A DNA stretch of 35,210 nt from NCBI GenBank assembly GCA_023431055.1, contig JAEYXX010000088.1:1-35210 (forward strand), written 5' to 3'. This stretch comes from Pseudomonadota bacterium (GTDB lineage: Bacteria; Pseudomonadota; Gammaproteobacteria; Pseudomonadales; Pseudomonadaceae). The position numbers were made by a program, and so were the translations under genes. Shown piece after piece: positions 7,797 through 16,177 of this stretch. The number at the start of each line of letters is the position of its first letter. The stretch's first letter is position 1. Below the pieces are notes generated by a model, which saw only the letters and a list, made by a program, of their open reading frames with translations, was not told where the DNA came from and searched no databases.

Positions 7797-8615
7797 ATGC
7801 GGCATATGCGGCGTTGGGTTCATGGATGCGTGGGGGCCTTGTGTCTGTTGCTTCCCGGTTTTCTTTGCGCTGCCGAGGTGGTCAAGGTCGGCGGTGCGCA
7901 TTTTCCGCCCTATGTGATCAAGTCCAACCTGCAGGAGTCGAGCGGACTGCTGCCGCAGTTGCTCGATGCTCTCAATCAGGCCCAGAGCGAATACGAATTC
8001 ACCATGCTGCCCACCGCCATCGTGCGCCGCTTCGGCGACCTGCAGCGCGGGCGCATCGACATGGCGATATTCGAGAACCCGCAATGGGGTTGGCAGGATA
8101 TCGATGCCGAAGCCGTCGACATGGGCCTGGAGGATGCGGAGCTTTTCGTCGCCAAGAGTGAAGAGCTGCGTGGTCAGCAGTATTTCGAGCAGCTGCAGGG
8201 CAAGCAACTGGCGTTGTACCGTGGTTATCACTATGGCTTCGCAGGCTTCAATAGCGACCCGGAATTCCTCAGCAGCACCTTCAACGCCAACCTCGGTCAT
8301 TCGCATGACAGCAACCTGCTGATGGTGCTGCGCGGGCGAGCCGATGTCGCGCTGGTGACCCGCTCCAATCTCTACGACTTCCTCGAGCGCAATCGTGAGT
8401 ATGCGCGGCAGTTGCTCATCTCGGAGCGTATCGATCAGGTCTATCGCCACCACGCGATGATTCGCGCCGGTGCGCCGATCAGCCCTGAACGCTTCGCTGC
8501 TCTGCTCGAGCAACTGCGGGTCAGCGGCGAACTGCAGCGCATCTTCTCGCCTTATCGCATTGCCGTCATGCCGGTCGTAGCGGATAGCTCAGCAACAGAA
8601 GATGAGCGAGATTGA
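7797..8615 (+). CDS. Periplasmic solute-binding protein, SBP_bac_3 type
   Basis: This 272-residue protein starts with a signal peptide (about 1-25, a basic start then GALCLLLPGFLCAAE). The mature part VVKVGGAHFPPYVIK resembles the first strand of amino-acid-type binding proteins. The central RRFGDLQRGRIDMAIFENP and the later LRGRADVALVTRSN are typical of the two-lobed fold. No permease or ATPase genes lie beside it, so it may be an orphan, a sensory accessory protein, or serve an ABC transporter elsewhere. Its 3' end overlaps the opposite-strand CPBP reading frame by 50 bases. The ligand cannot be told from the sequence. Confidence 0.72.
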   Translation: MRHMRRWVHGCVGALCLLLPGFLCAAEVVKVGGAHFPPYVIKSNLQESSGLLPQLLDALNQAQSEYEFTMLPTAIVRRFGDLQRGRIDMAIFENPQWGWQDIDAEAVDMGLEDAELFVAKSEELRGQQYFEQLQGKQLALYRGYHYGFAGFNSDPEFLSSTFNANLGHSHDSNLLMVLRGRADVALVTRSNLYDFLERNREYARQLLISERIDQVYRHHAMIRAGAPISPERFAALLEQLRVSGELQRIFSPYRIAVMPVVADSSATEDERD

Positions 8616-9290
8616 CCGCTGCATGCAGAGCGATGGCCAGGCTGATGCGGCCGCTGTAGTGAAAGGCCAGGCCGTAGCCCAATCCCGCACAGGCCGCTAC
8701 CGCTGCAAATAGCGTACTGAAGGGCAGATGGGCTGCGCCGAAAAGACCCGCCGTCAGCAGCAAACCAGGCCAGGTACCCAGGCGCTTGACCAGCGCCGGC
8801 TGCAGCACGCCGCGAAACAGCAGCTCTTCTGCCAGCACCGCCACGCCGAGATTGACGGCCAACCACAGCAGCAGCCCTTGTGGCCATTTGGGTTGCCAGG
8901 CGACCAGCCCCAAGGCGATAGCCAGTACCGGCACCAACACCAGTGTAATGAGGCACGTCAGCCATGCCTGTTTCAGCGAAACGACCGGCTGGCGAGGTTG
9001 CCCGAGCCACCAGGCGAGCAGGGCGGTGCCAAGCAGCAGTTTGTCCCAGGACAGGCGCAGCGTGTAGGGCGCGGCGTCCGGGCTGATGAGACGCGGTTGC
9101 CACAGTTGCCAGGGGCTGAACCCCGGTACGAGATGTGCCGCCATAGCCAGTTCGGCATATGCCGTTCGCCTATCAGCAGGAGTAGGACGAACAAACTGCC
9201 CAACAGCAGCCCGATGGCGTCGATGAAGCCCAGCCCCGTGCCCAGGGCGAGGGTGAGGGCAGGAAACAGCAAGCGCAGATGCAGGGGCAT
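8566..9290 (-). pseudogene. CPBP-family intramembrane protease, frameshifted
   Basis: Two overlapping frames together look like one CPBP (CAAX-like) membrane protease. The N-terminal frame starts at ATG 9290 behind a strong AAGGAGAAGG site and encodes a transmembrane start (MPLHLRLLFPALTLALG...ERHMPNWLWRH). From about 9140 that frame turns into a Pro/Arg/Cys-rich non-membrane sequence and stops at 8973. The other frame (8566-9144) begins MAAHLVPGFSPW without a ribosome site, and carries the hydrophobic helices and the EELLFRG catalytic-type motif. The switch equals a net loss of one base (or 3n+1). It may be a real mutation, a small deletion, or a sequence error. An independently translated 192-residue form is the alternative. 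Confidence 0.65.
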
Positions 9291-9357
9291 GGCACCTTCT
9301 CCTTGGAAGGCGCGCAGTCTAGCAGCCTGTCTCTGCGGGCGAGGAGAGCGGAGGTGC

Positions 9358-9531
9358 CTAGCGCTGGCGCTCGCGGGCGTCCTTGGCTTCCTGCTCGATG
9401 GCGCGTTTACGCATGCGTTCGAGCTGATCCTCGCTTAGGCGCATCTTCTTGGCGCTGTTGCGCAGTATCAGCAGGCTACCGATCACCGAGCCGAATACCA
9501 GCACCAGCAATAGCCAGACGTACCAGGGCAT
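9358..9531 (-). CDS. Small single-span membrane protein, DUF2897-like
   Basis: A 57-codon gene starting MPWYVWLLLVLVFGSVIGSL, one transmembrane helix, followed by a charged cytoplasmic tail rich in Lys, Arg, Glu and Gln and ending KDARERQR. The start at 9531 has a GAGGAC site 6 bases upstream. Its size and helix-plus-charged-tail layout resemble DUF2897 proteins of Pseudomonas; the family name is from memory. No function is known. It lies between the CPBP gene and eutC in the same direction. Confidence 0.68.
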   Translation of the reverse strand: MPWYVWLLLVLVFGSVIGSLLILRNSAKKMRLSEDQLERMRKRAIEQEAKDARERQR

Positions 9532-9586
9532 GACGAGTCCTCACGGGGGAATGGAGCCTTCACCATAACCCGCATGCCGGGACTTG

Positions 9587-10351
9587 TCAGTCAGCCTGTA
9601 GCGCCACCGGCTGCAGGGTGCTCTCGTCCTTGAGCTGCACGCCACTCAGTTGCAGGCGCAGCGCCTGGCGCGTCAGGTGGTCGAGTTTGTGTGCGGCCAG
9701 TTCGTAAGCCAGGCCCTCGGGACGCACGTTGGAGATGCAGTTGCGCGCGCTGTCCGGGCAGCCCACCCGCGGCGCATGGGTCAGATACAGGCCCAGGCTG
9801 TCCGGCGAGGTCAGGCCTGGGCGTTCGCCGATCATCACGATCACCAGACGCGCGCGCAGCGCTTCGCCGATGCCATCGCCAATCGCCACGCGGCCTTGTT
9901 CGGCCAGCACCACCGGGGTGTTGGCCCAGTCGGTAGCGAAGCGCTCGCGAAAGGCCTGCAGCAGCGGCAGGGCATGGCGCTGCACGGCGACGGCCGACAA
10001 GCCGTCGGCCAGCACGATGGCCAGTTCCGGTGCCGGCAGCTCGTGTTGCAGTTGCACCTGGCAGTCGCCATGCAGGTGGCGGCCGTGATCCGGGCGCAGC
10101 AGGTAGGTCTGCCGGTCCTCGGCATTGCTGCGCACCTTCAGCACCCGGAAACCGGCGGCATGCAGCTGGTGCTTGAGCTCGTTGAAGTCCAGCGGGCGAT
10201 GCACGGCATCGCGCGCCTGGGCATGGGCCAGGCCGAACTTGAGCACCTCGCGGGTGGGCAGGCTGCAGCCGACGCGGCCGAGGGCGATGCGCGCCGAGGT
10301 ATGCGCGCGCAGTTCGTCCCAGGGGTTGTGCTGGATCAGATCGTCAGCCAT
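9587..10351 (-). CDS. eutC: Ethanolamine ammonia-lyase small subunit
   Basis: This 254-residue EutC protein begins MADDLIQHNPWDELRAHTSA, and contains RIALGRVGCSLPTREVLKF, the VLADGLSA segment, and the C-terminal VIMIGERPGLTSPDSLG-type region (VIVMIGERPGL) followed by GCPDSARNCISNVRPEGL. With EutB it forms the adenosylcobalamin-dependent enzyme that splits ethanolamine to acetaldehyde and ammonia. Its ATG shares one base with the eutB stop codon (TGATG), showing tight translational coupling. No carboxysome-like shell genes are nearby; pseudomonads are known to use the enzyme without a microcompartment. Confidence 0.93.
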   Translation of the reverse strand: MADDLIQHNPWDELRAHTSARIALGRVGCSLPTREVLKFGLAHAQARDAVHRPLDFNELKHQLHAAGFRVLKVRSNAEDRQTYLLRPDHGRHLHGDCQVQLQHELPAPELAIVLADGLSAVAVQRHALPLLQAFRERFATDWANTPVVLAEQGRVAIGDGIGEALRARLVIVMIGERPGLTSPDSLGLYLTHAPRVGCPDSARNCISNVRPEGLAYELAAHKLDHLTRQALRLQLSGVQLKDESTLQPVALQAD

Positions 10352-11745
10352 CACGCGGCTCCCGAGATATGTGGCAGTTGCTTGAGCAGGTGGTGGCCAC
10401 GACCGATCTCGCGCAGGCGGCCGCTCGGTTCGGTAATGGCCATGCGCGCCAGCCAGGCGTCGAACTCCGGGGCGCGCTTGAGGCCCAGCACGCTGCGCAG
10501 GTACAGCGCATCGTGGAACGAGGTGCTCTGGTAGTTGAGCATGATGTCGTCGGCGCCGGGGATGCCCATGATGAAGTTGATACCGGCAGCGCCGAGCAGG
10601 GTGAGCAGGCTGTCCATGTCGTCCTGGTCGGCTTCGGCGTGGTTGGTGTAGCAGACGTCGCAACCCATCGGCAGGCCGAGCAGCTTGGCGCAGAAATGGT
10701 CTTCCAGACCGGCGCGGATGATCTGCTTACCGTCATAGAGATATTCCGGGCCGATGAAACCGACCACGGTGTTGACCAGCAGCGGGCGGAACTCGCGGGC
10801 CACGGCGTAGGCGCGCGCCTCGCAGGTCTGCTGGTCGACGCCATGATGGCCGCCGGCCGACAGCGCGCTGCCCTGGCCGGTCTCGAAGTACATGAGGTTA
10901 TCGCCCAGGGTGCCGCGGCCGAGCGACAGCGCGGCTTCGTGAGCCTCGCGCAGGATCGCCAGGGAGACGCCGAAGCCGGTGTTGGTGGCTTCGGTGCCGG
11001 CGATGGACTGGAATACCAGATCGATCGGCGCGCCGGCCTCGATGGCCTGGATCTGCGTGGTGACGTGGGTCAGCACGCAGCTCTGCATGGGGATTTCGAA
11101 GTGCTGGCGCACCTCGTCCATCATCTGCCACAGGCGCATCAGCGTTGGCAGCGAATCGCTGGCCGGGTTGATGCCGACCGTGGCGTCGCCCGAGCCGTAG
11201 AGCAGGCCGTCGAGCATGCTGGCGGCGATGCCGCGCACGTCGTCGGTGGGGTGATTGGGCTGCAGGCGCACGGCCAGATGACCGGGCAGGCCCAGGGTGT
11301 TGCGGAAACGGCTGATCACCTGGCATTTGCGCGCCACCAGAATCAGGTCCTGATTGCGCATCAGCTTGCTCACGGCTGCAACCATCTCCGGCGTCAGCCC
11401 GGCGGCCACGGCAGCCAGGCGCGCGCTGTCGGTCTTCTCCAGCAGCAGCCAGTCGCGCAGGTCACCCACGGTCAGGTGGCTGATCGGGGCGAAGGCAGTG
11501 GCATCGTGGCGGTCGATGATCAGGCGGGTGACTTCGTCCTGCTCGTAGGGGATAAGCGCCTCATCGAGAAAGCGCTTGAGCGGCACCTCGGCCAGCGCCA
11601 GCTTGGCGGCCATGCGCTCTTCGTAGGTGGCGGCGGCCAGCCCTGCCAGGTAATCGCCGGAGCGCGCCGGGCTGGCCTTGGCCAGCAGCGTCTTGAGATC
11701 GGCGAAGCGGTAGACCAGGCTGCCGATGGTGGTTTGATAGGGCAT
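10351..11745 (-). CDS. eutB: Ethanolamine ammonia-lyase large subunit
   Basis: This 464-residue EutB protein begins MPYQTTIGSLVYRFADLKTL. It contains the expected barrel segments LKRFLDEALIPYEQDEVTR, GLLYGSGDATVGINPA, and a C-terminal GCDVCYTNHAEADQDDMDSL and GIPGADDIMLNYQSTSFHD. The catalytic barrel binds substrate and the upper face of adenosylcobalamin. ATG 11745 is preferred over an in-frame TTG at 11763. The candidate sigma-54 promoter at 11780-11795 lies just upstream, consistent with nitrogen- or ethanolamine-dependent control. There is no ethanolamine permease or aldehyde dehydrogenase gene next to it in this window. Confidence 0.94.
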   Translation of the reverse strand: MPYQTTIGSLVYRFADLKTLLAKASPARSGDYLAGLAAATYEERMAAKLALAEVPLKRFLDEALIPYEQDEVTRLIIDRHDATAFAPISHLTVGDLRDWLLLEKTDSARLAAVAAGLTPEMVAAVSKLMRNQDLILVARKCQVISRFRNTLGLPGHLAVRLQPNHPTDDVRGIAASMLDGLLYGSGDATVGINPASDSLPTLMRLWQMMDEVRQHFEIPMQSCVLTHVTTQIQAIEAGAPIDLVFQSIAGTEATNTGFGVSLAILREAHEAALSLGRGTLGDNLMYFETGQGSALSAGGHHGVDQQTCEARAYAVAREFRPLLVNTVVGFIGPEYLYDGKQIIRAGLEDHFCAKLLGLPMGCDVCYTNHAEADQDDMDSLLTLLGAAGINFIMGIPGADDIMLNYQSTSFHDALYLRSVLGLKRAPEFDAWLARMAITEPSGRLREIGRGHHLLKQLPHISGAA

Positions 11746-11779
11746 GGCTGCAACCTGCTGCAAAAGGATGTGCTTGCCG

Positions 11780-11795
11780 TGCAGTGCTCATGCCA
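11780..11795 (-). promoter_or_regulatory. Candidate sigma-54 (-24/-12) promoter of eutBC
   Basis: On the minus strand the site reads TGGCATGAGCACTGCA. It has the invariant GG and GC spaced by ten bases, and differs from the TGGCACG-N4-TTGC consensus at two positions. It lies 35 bases upstream of the eutB start codon. Pseudomonas ethanolamine genes are known to be under an enhancer-binding regulator (EatR), which fits a sigma-54 promoter. The regulator gene is not in this window. Confidence 0.55.
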
Positions 11796-11976
11796 GAGGG
11801 CCGGCCGCCCGAGATTGGCGCTCCGTAGAAGCAGGCTGGCTATCTCAGGAGCTGGAAAATGGTGCGGAGGCGGGTCTGGCGCACCAGGGTGGCGCGCCGG
11901 CAGCGTGATGCCTGTCACATGATGGCAACTTGGCGCTGATTGAATGACGGCTTTCCGCTAGCAGGGGAGGCCGTTC

Positions 11977-13281
11977 GTGACCCAAGCCAGAGCGCTGCAA
12001 TCGCTGCTGCGAGCCGTGAAGCCGCTCGCAGCGTCGATGAGCATCAACGAGGTCGCCGACCTGTTTCTGGCGGCTGAACACCGCGCCTTTCTTTCCCTGC
12101 CGGTGGTGGACGAGAACAACCGGCCACTCGGCCTGGTCAGTCGCGCCACCCTGCAGGACATCTTCATGCAGCGCTTCGGGCGCGATCTGCGTGGTCGTCA
12201 CCCGGTGGGCGAGGTGATGAACGACGCGCCGCTGATCGTCAGCCTGGAAGCCAGCCTGGAAGAGGCGTCCAAACAGGTAACCGCCCAGCTGCAATACCCG
12301 ATCACCGAGGACTTCGTCCTGATCGATGCCCAGGGCGGGTACTGCGGTCTGGGTACGGTGCTGGATCTGCTCAAGGCCATGGAAGCACGTGTCGCCCAGC
12401 GCAATCGCGTACTGCGCCAGGCGCTGGTGGACCTCAAGGAGTCCCAGGCGCAGTTGCTGCAATCGGAGAAGATGGCGTCGCTCGGGCAGATGGTCGCCGG
12501 CGTCGCCCACGAGTTGAACACGCCGCTGGGCTACGTGAAGAACAACGTGCAGCTGCTGCGTGAATTGAGTGAGCCACTGTTCGAACTGGCCGCCGCGCAG
12601 GCGCGTCTGGGCCAATGTCTGAGCGACCCTGACTGCGACGAGGCGAGCCTGAGCCAGGCCCTGCAGGCCGCCGAACAGGCTCGCCAGCAGGCAGCGCCGG
12701 AGCTGCTGGCCGAGGATCTGCAGCAGCTGTATGGCGACACCTTGTATGGCCTGGAGCAGATTGGCGAGTTGGTGGTTGGCCTGAAGGATTTCGCCCGTCT
12801 CGACCGCGCCATGAGCGAGGAGGTCGACCTCAATGACTGCATCCGCAGCGCGCTGCTGATCGCGCGCAACCACATCAAGGACAAGGCCGAAGTGGTGCAG
12901 CAGCTCGGCGAGCTGCCGCGTATCGCCTGCGCGCCCTCGCATATCAACCAGGTGCTGCTCAACCTGCTGACCAACGCTGCCCAGGCCATCGATGGCAGCG
13001 GGCGTATCCAGATTCGCAGCTGGGCCGATGCCGAGGGCATCCATGTCTCGCTGCAGGACAACGGCCGTGGCATGCCGCCGGAAGTCATGGCGAAGATCTT
13101 CGATCCCTTCTTCACCACCAAGCCGGTCGGCCAGGGCACCGGCCTCGGGTTGTCCATCAGTTACAAGATCGTCCAGGACCACGGCGGCCGCATTCGCGTC
13201 GCCTCCGAGCCAGGGCGTGGCACGCGTTTTCTGATCAGCCTGCCGCTGCCCGCTACCGTCGCCATGAAAAGGAGCGCCTGA
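11977..13281 (+). CDS. CBS-domain sensor histidine kinase
   Basis: This 434-residue kinase has no transmembrane helices. Residues about 15-135 form a CBS-domain pair (SINEVADLFLAAEHRAFLSL; then GEVMNDAPLIVSLEASLEEA and the FVLIDAQGGYCGLGTVLDLL unit). A coiled linker (135-165) leads to the H-box GQMVAGVAHELNTPLGYVKN with His178. The ATPase part has NLLTNAAQAID, DNGRGMPPEV, FFTTKPVGQGTGLGLSI and SEPGRGTRF. It starts with GTG at 11977 behind GGGGAGG. The input is likely an adenosine nucleotide or similar ligand, as is usual for CBS pairs. Its stop codon overlaps the start of the response regulator gene by one base, so the two are a pair. Confidence 0.88.
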   Translation: MTQARALQSLLRAVKPLAASMSINEVADLFLAAEHRAFLSLPVVDENNRPLGLVSRATLQDIFMQRFGRDLRGRHPVGEVMNDAPLIVSLEASLEEASKQVTAQLQYPITEDFVLIDAQGGYCGLGTVLDLLKAMEARVAQRNRVLRQALVDLKESQAQLLQSEKMASLGQMVAGVAHELNTPLGYVKNNVQLLRELSEPLFELAAAQARLGQCLSDPDCDEASLSQALQAAEQARQQAAPELLAEDLQQLYGDTLYGLEQIGELVVGLKDFARLDRAMSEEVDLNDCIRSALLIARNHIKDKAEVVQQLGELPRIACAPSHINQVLLNLLTNAAQAIDGSGRIQIRSWADAEGIHVSLQDNGRGMPPEVMAKIFDPFFTTKPVGQGTGLGLSISYKIVQDHGGRIRVASEPGRGTRFLISLPLPATVAMKRSA

Positions 13282-14195
13282 TGTCCGCACCCGTTCGCAT
13301 TCTCTTCGTCGATGACGAGGAGCGTATTCTGCGCAGTCTCGCCCTGCAGTTTCGCCGCCACTACGAGGTGCTGACCGAGAGCGACCCGTTGCGCGCCCTG
13401 CAGCGCCTGCGTGAGGAGCACATTCACGTGCTGGTCAGTGACCAGCGCATGCCGCAGATGAGCGGCGCGCAGCTGCTGGCCGAAGCTCGCGAGATCGCGC
13501 CGAATACCCTGCGCATCCTGCTGACTGGCTATTCCGATCTGGACGCCGCGGTGGAGGCGTTGAACAACGGTGGCATCTTTCGCTACCTGACCAAGCCTTG
13601 GGACCAGCAGGAAATGGCCTTCACCCTGCGCCAGGCGGCAGAGCTGGCGGTGCGCCAGGCGCAGCCGCTACCGCCTGTCGCCAGCGAGGTGCTGAGTGCA
13701 CCGCTGTCGGTGCTGCTGTTGGACGACGATCCGGACACGCTCAGCGTCGCCGGGGAGTTCTGTGTCGCGGGCGGGCACCGCCTGCTGCGTGCGCGCAATC
13801 TGGCCGAGGCCATGCTGCAGCTCAATAACGAAGGCGTTGACATTCTGGTCAGTGACCTCAAGTTGGCCGGCGAAGACACCGCGCCGTTGCTCAAGACCCT
13901 GGCGCAAGCTCACCCGCGCCTGCTCAGCCTGGTGGTCACGCCGTTTCAGGACACCCAGGCGTTGCTGCGCCTGGTCAACGAGGCGCAGATCTTCCGCTAT
14001 CTGCCCAAGCCGATTCGCCGTGGTCTGTTCGAGAAGGGTCTGAAGGCCGCTGCCGAGCAGGCGCTGATCTGGCGCGCGCAACCGCTGCAAGTGGTCACTC
14101 GCCTGGCCGAGGTGCCGCGTGACGAGCGCGAGCAGGAGAAGGTTGGCAGCCTGCTGGGGATGTTCGGGCGCTTGCGTGAGCGGCTGATTGCCTGA
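13281..14195 (+). CDS. Response regulator with two receiver domains
   Basis: This 304-residue protein has two receiver (REC) domains and no DNA-binding or enzymatic output domain. REC1 (about 5-125): acidic D11-D12, phospho-acceptor D54 (LVSDQRMPQMSG), T82 and K105. REC2 (about 142-255): acidic patch LLLDDDPD, acceptor D192 (ILVSDLKLAGED), T220 and K243. The remaining 50 residues are helical and basic. It is likely the partner of the upstream kinase, passing phosphate or acting by protein-protein contact. The GYSDLDAAVEALNNGGIFRY signature in REC1 is like receivers of the RpfG/HD-GYP-linked class, though no HD-GYP domain follows. Confidence 0.85.
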   Translation: MSAPVRILFVDDEERILRSLALQFRRHYEVLTESDPLRALQRLREEHIHVLVSDQRMPQMSGAQLLAEAREIAPNTLRILLTGYSDLDAAVEALNNGGIFRYLTKPWDQQEMAFTLRQAAELAVRQAQPLPPVASEVLSAPLSVLLLDDDPDTLSVAGEFCVAGGHRLLRARNLAEAMLQLNNEGVDILVSDLKLAGEDTAPLLKTLAQAHPRLLSLVVTPFQDTQALLRLVNEAQIFRYLPKPIRRGLFEKGLKAAAEQALIWRAQPLQVVTRLAEVPRDEREQEKVGSLLGMFGRLRERLIA

Positions 14196-14217
14196 TCGTT
14201 TGGCTGTCCTAACGTTT

Positions 14218-14292
14218 TCGCGGCTGAAGCGCAATGCCGCCAGCCGCTCCTACGGAAAATTCATCGCCCTGTAGGAGCGGCTTCAGCCGCGA
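14218..14292. repeat. REPIN-like pair of GTAGGAGCGGCTTCAGCC elements
   Basis: A copy of GTAGGAGCGGCTTCAGCCGC lies at 14271-14290 with a GA tail. An imperfect reverse-complement copy, split by a 12-base insertion, lies at 14218-14253 (TCGCGGCTGAAGC ... GCCGCTCCTAC). This is the typical inverted pair of a Pseudomonas REP element. Confidence 0.72.
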
Positions 14293-14315
14293 TGCCATTG
14301 TGCCAAAGCAAAGGC

Positions 14316-14376
14316 CCCGGATTGCATCCGGGCTACGGGCCTACAGGTTTGCATGTGGGAGGGGCTTTAGCCGCGA
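14316..14376. repeat. Two further dispersed repeats upstream of pyrF
   Basis: CCCGGATTGCATCCGGGCTA begins at 14316, and GTGGGAGGGGCTTTAGCCGC begins at 14355. Both are repeat types found elsewhere in this window (226-327, 15146-15213, 34476-34545). Confidence 0.7.
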
Positions 14377-14438
14377 CCAGTCCCAGGAAGCTTTGCGCTA
14401 CAATGCGCGGCGTTTTTATCCTGTCCGAGACCCGCCTC

Positions 14439-15140
14439 ATGCCCGCCTGCCAAACCCCGATCATCGTCGCCCTCGACTTTCCCAGCCGTGATGCCGCTCT
14501 GGCGCTGGCCGATCAGCTCGATCCGGCGCTGTGCCGGGTCAAGGTCGGCAAGGAGCTGTTCACTCGCAGCGGCCCGCAGGTGGTCGAGGCGTTGCAGGCC
14601 AAGGGTTTCGAGCTGTTTCTCGATCTGAAATTCCACGACATTCCCAACACCACGGCGATGGCGGTCAAGGCCGCGGCGGAGCTGGGCGTGTGGATGGTCA
14701 ACGTGCATTGCTCCGGCGGCCTGCGCATGATGGCGGCCTGCCGCAATGAGCTGGACAAGCTCGCTGGCGCCAAGCCGCTGCTGATCGGCGTGACGGTGCT
14801 GACCAGCATGGAGCAGCAGGACCTGGCCGGTATCGGCCTGGACGTGCCGCCGCAGGAGCAGGTACTGCGCCTGGCCGGCCTGGCCGCCGAGGCTGGGCTC
14901 GACGGCCTGGTCTGCTCGGCGCAAGAAGCGCAGGCATTGAAGGTCGCGCAACCGCGTCTGCAGCTGGTGACGCCAGGCATTCGCCCTGCCGGCAGCAATG
15001 CCGATGACCAGAAGCGCATCCTCACCCCGCGTCAGGCGCTGGACGCCGGCTCTGATTACCTGGTTATTGGCCGCCCGATCAGTCAGGCCGCCGATCCGGC
15101 GCAGGCGCTGGCTGCGGTAGTCGCCGAACTGCGCGCCTGA
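14439..15140 (+). CDS. pyrF: Orotidine 5'-phosphate decarboxylase
   Basis: This 233-residue enzyme of the last step of UMP synthesis carries the DxKxxD catalytic motif as [12 protein letters not shown] (Asp62, Lys64, Asp67), the N-terminal [10 protein letters not shown] and VKVGKELF, and the phosphate-gripping C-terminal [15 protein letters not shown] and [11 protein letters not shown] 14439 is favoured because the 49 extra residues of the longer reading come from repeat DNA. A TACAAT at 14400-14405 could be its -10 box. It is followed by a palindromic repeat region. Confidence 0.95.
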   Translation: MPACQTPIIVALDFPSRDAALALADQLDPALCRVKVGKELFTRSGPQVVEALQAKGFELFLDLKFHDIPNTTAMAVKAAAELGVWMVNVHCSGGLRMMAACRNELDKLAGAKPLLIGVTVLTSMEQQDLAGIGLDVPPQEQVLRLAGLAAEAGLDGLVCSAQEAQALKVAQPRLQLVTPGIRPAGSNADDQKRILTPRQALDAGSDYLVIGRPISQAADPAQALAAVVAELRA

Positions 15141-15145
15141 GCCCT

Positions 15146-15213
15146 GTAGCCCGGATGAAATCCGGGGCGGTCTGGCGTACCGTCCGATCTTTCCCGTATT
15201 TCATCCGGGCTAC
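15146..15213. repeat. Inverted pair GTAGCCCGGATGAAAT after pyrF
   Basis: GTAGCCCGGATGAAAT (15146-15161) and its exact reverse complement ATTTCATCCGGGCTAC (15198-15213) flank a 36-base spacer. It could serve as a transcript 3' end for pyrF, but it has no T-run. Confidence 0.78.
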
Positions 15214-15356
15214 CGGCTGATCGCAGCGCCGCGCTGACGGAGCCCCATCAGCGCCCTGCATGACCCTTCACTCCAGAGCCTGATAGTGCTGCTCGCCGTC
15301 TGGCTTGCTGGCTAGACTCCTCGCCATTCAACAAGAATCGCTGCGAGGAAGCAGAC

Positions 15357-16118
15357 ATGAGCATGACGTTTTCCGGCCAGGTCTCCCTGGTCACTGGTGG
15401 CGCAGCCGGCATCGGCCGTGCCACCGCCCAGGCTTTCGCCGCCGAAGGGCTCAAGGTGGTGGTGTCCGACGTGGACGTGGCAGGGGGCGAGGGCACCGTC
15501 GAGCTGATTCGCGCGGCCGGTGGCGATGCCTGCTTCGTGCGTTGTGACGTGACCTGCGATGCCGAGGTCAAGGCGCTGATGGACGCCACCGTGGCGCAGT
15601 ATGGTCGCCTGGATTACGCCTTCAACAACGCCGGTATCGAAATCGAGAAGGGCAAGCTGGCCGACGGCAACGAGACCGAGTTCGACGCCATCATGGGCGT
15701 CAACGTCAAGGGCGTGTGGCTGTGCATGAAGCATCAGATCCCGCTGATGCTGGCTCAGGGTGGCGGTGCCATCGTCAACACCGCATCGGTGGCAGGCCTC
15801 GGCGCGGCGCCGAAGATGAGCATCTATGCCGCCTCCAAGCACGCGGTGATCGGCCTGACCAAGTCCGCGGCGGTGGAGTACGCCAAGAAGAAGATCCGCG
15901 TCAACGCGGTATGCCCGGCGGTGATCGACACCGACATGTTCCGCCGCGCCTATGAAGCCGATCCGAAGAAGGCCGAGTTTGCCGCCGCCATGCATCCGGT
16001 CGGGCGCATCGGCAAGGTCGAGGAGATCGCCGCCGCCGTGCTTTATCTGTGCAGCGATCACGCGGCGTTTACCACCGGTCAGGCGTTGGCGATCGATGGT
16101 GGGGCCACGGCGATCTGA
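15357..16118 (+). CDS. Short-chain dehydrogenase/reductase
   Basis: This 253-residue classical SDR has TGGAAGIG at 13-20, NNAG at 90-93, and the catalytic Ser144, Tyr157 and Lys161 (SIYAASK). An Asp at the end of strand 2 (VVVSDVD) favours NAD over NADP. The C-terminal FTTGQALAIDGGATAI is typical of the family. The substrate is unknown. Start ATG follows a GAGGAAG site 7 bases upstream. A strong palindrome follows the gene at 16135-16166. Confidence 0.85.
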   Translation: MSMTFSGQVSLVTGGAAGIGRATAQAFAAEGLKVVVSDVDVAGGEGTVELIRAAGGDACFVRCDVTCDAEVKALMDATVAQYGRLDYAFNNAGIEIEKGKLADGNETEFDAIMGVNVKGVWLCMKHQIPLMLAQGGGAIVNTASVAGLGAAPKMSIYAASKHAVIGLTKSAAVEYAKKKIRVNAVCPAVIDTDMFRRAYEADPKKAEFAAAMHPVGRIGKVEEIAAAVLYLCSDHAAFTTGQALAIDGGATAI

Positions 16119-16134
16119 TTGGCTCGTGGCAATA

Positions 16135-16166
16135 ACGACGAAGGCGCCCTTGGGCGCCTTCGTCGT
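16135..16166. terminator. Strong bidirectional palindrome between convergent genes
   Basis: Arms ACGACGAAGGCGCCC (16135-16149) and GGGCGCCTTCGTCGT (16152-16166) form a perfect 15-bp stem with a 2-base centre. It lies between the SDR stop codon and the 3' end of the opposing transporter gene. A following T-run is missing, but the stem is long enough to end transcripts or stabilize both mRNA ends. Confidence 0.8.
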
Positions 16167-16177
16167 GTATGGACAAC

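Noticed and set aside
10369..11922. 517-residue plus-strand frame opposite eutB
   Set aside because: Antisense to eutB, which has strong family motifs; the mirror frame has no motifs.
11845..13290. 481-residue minus-strand frame opposite the histidine kinase
   Set aside because: The kinase frame has H-box, ATPase motifs and a good ribosome site; the mirror frame has none.
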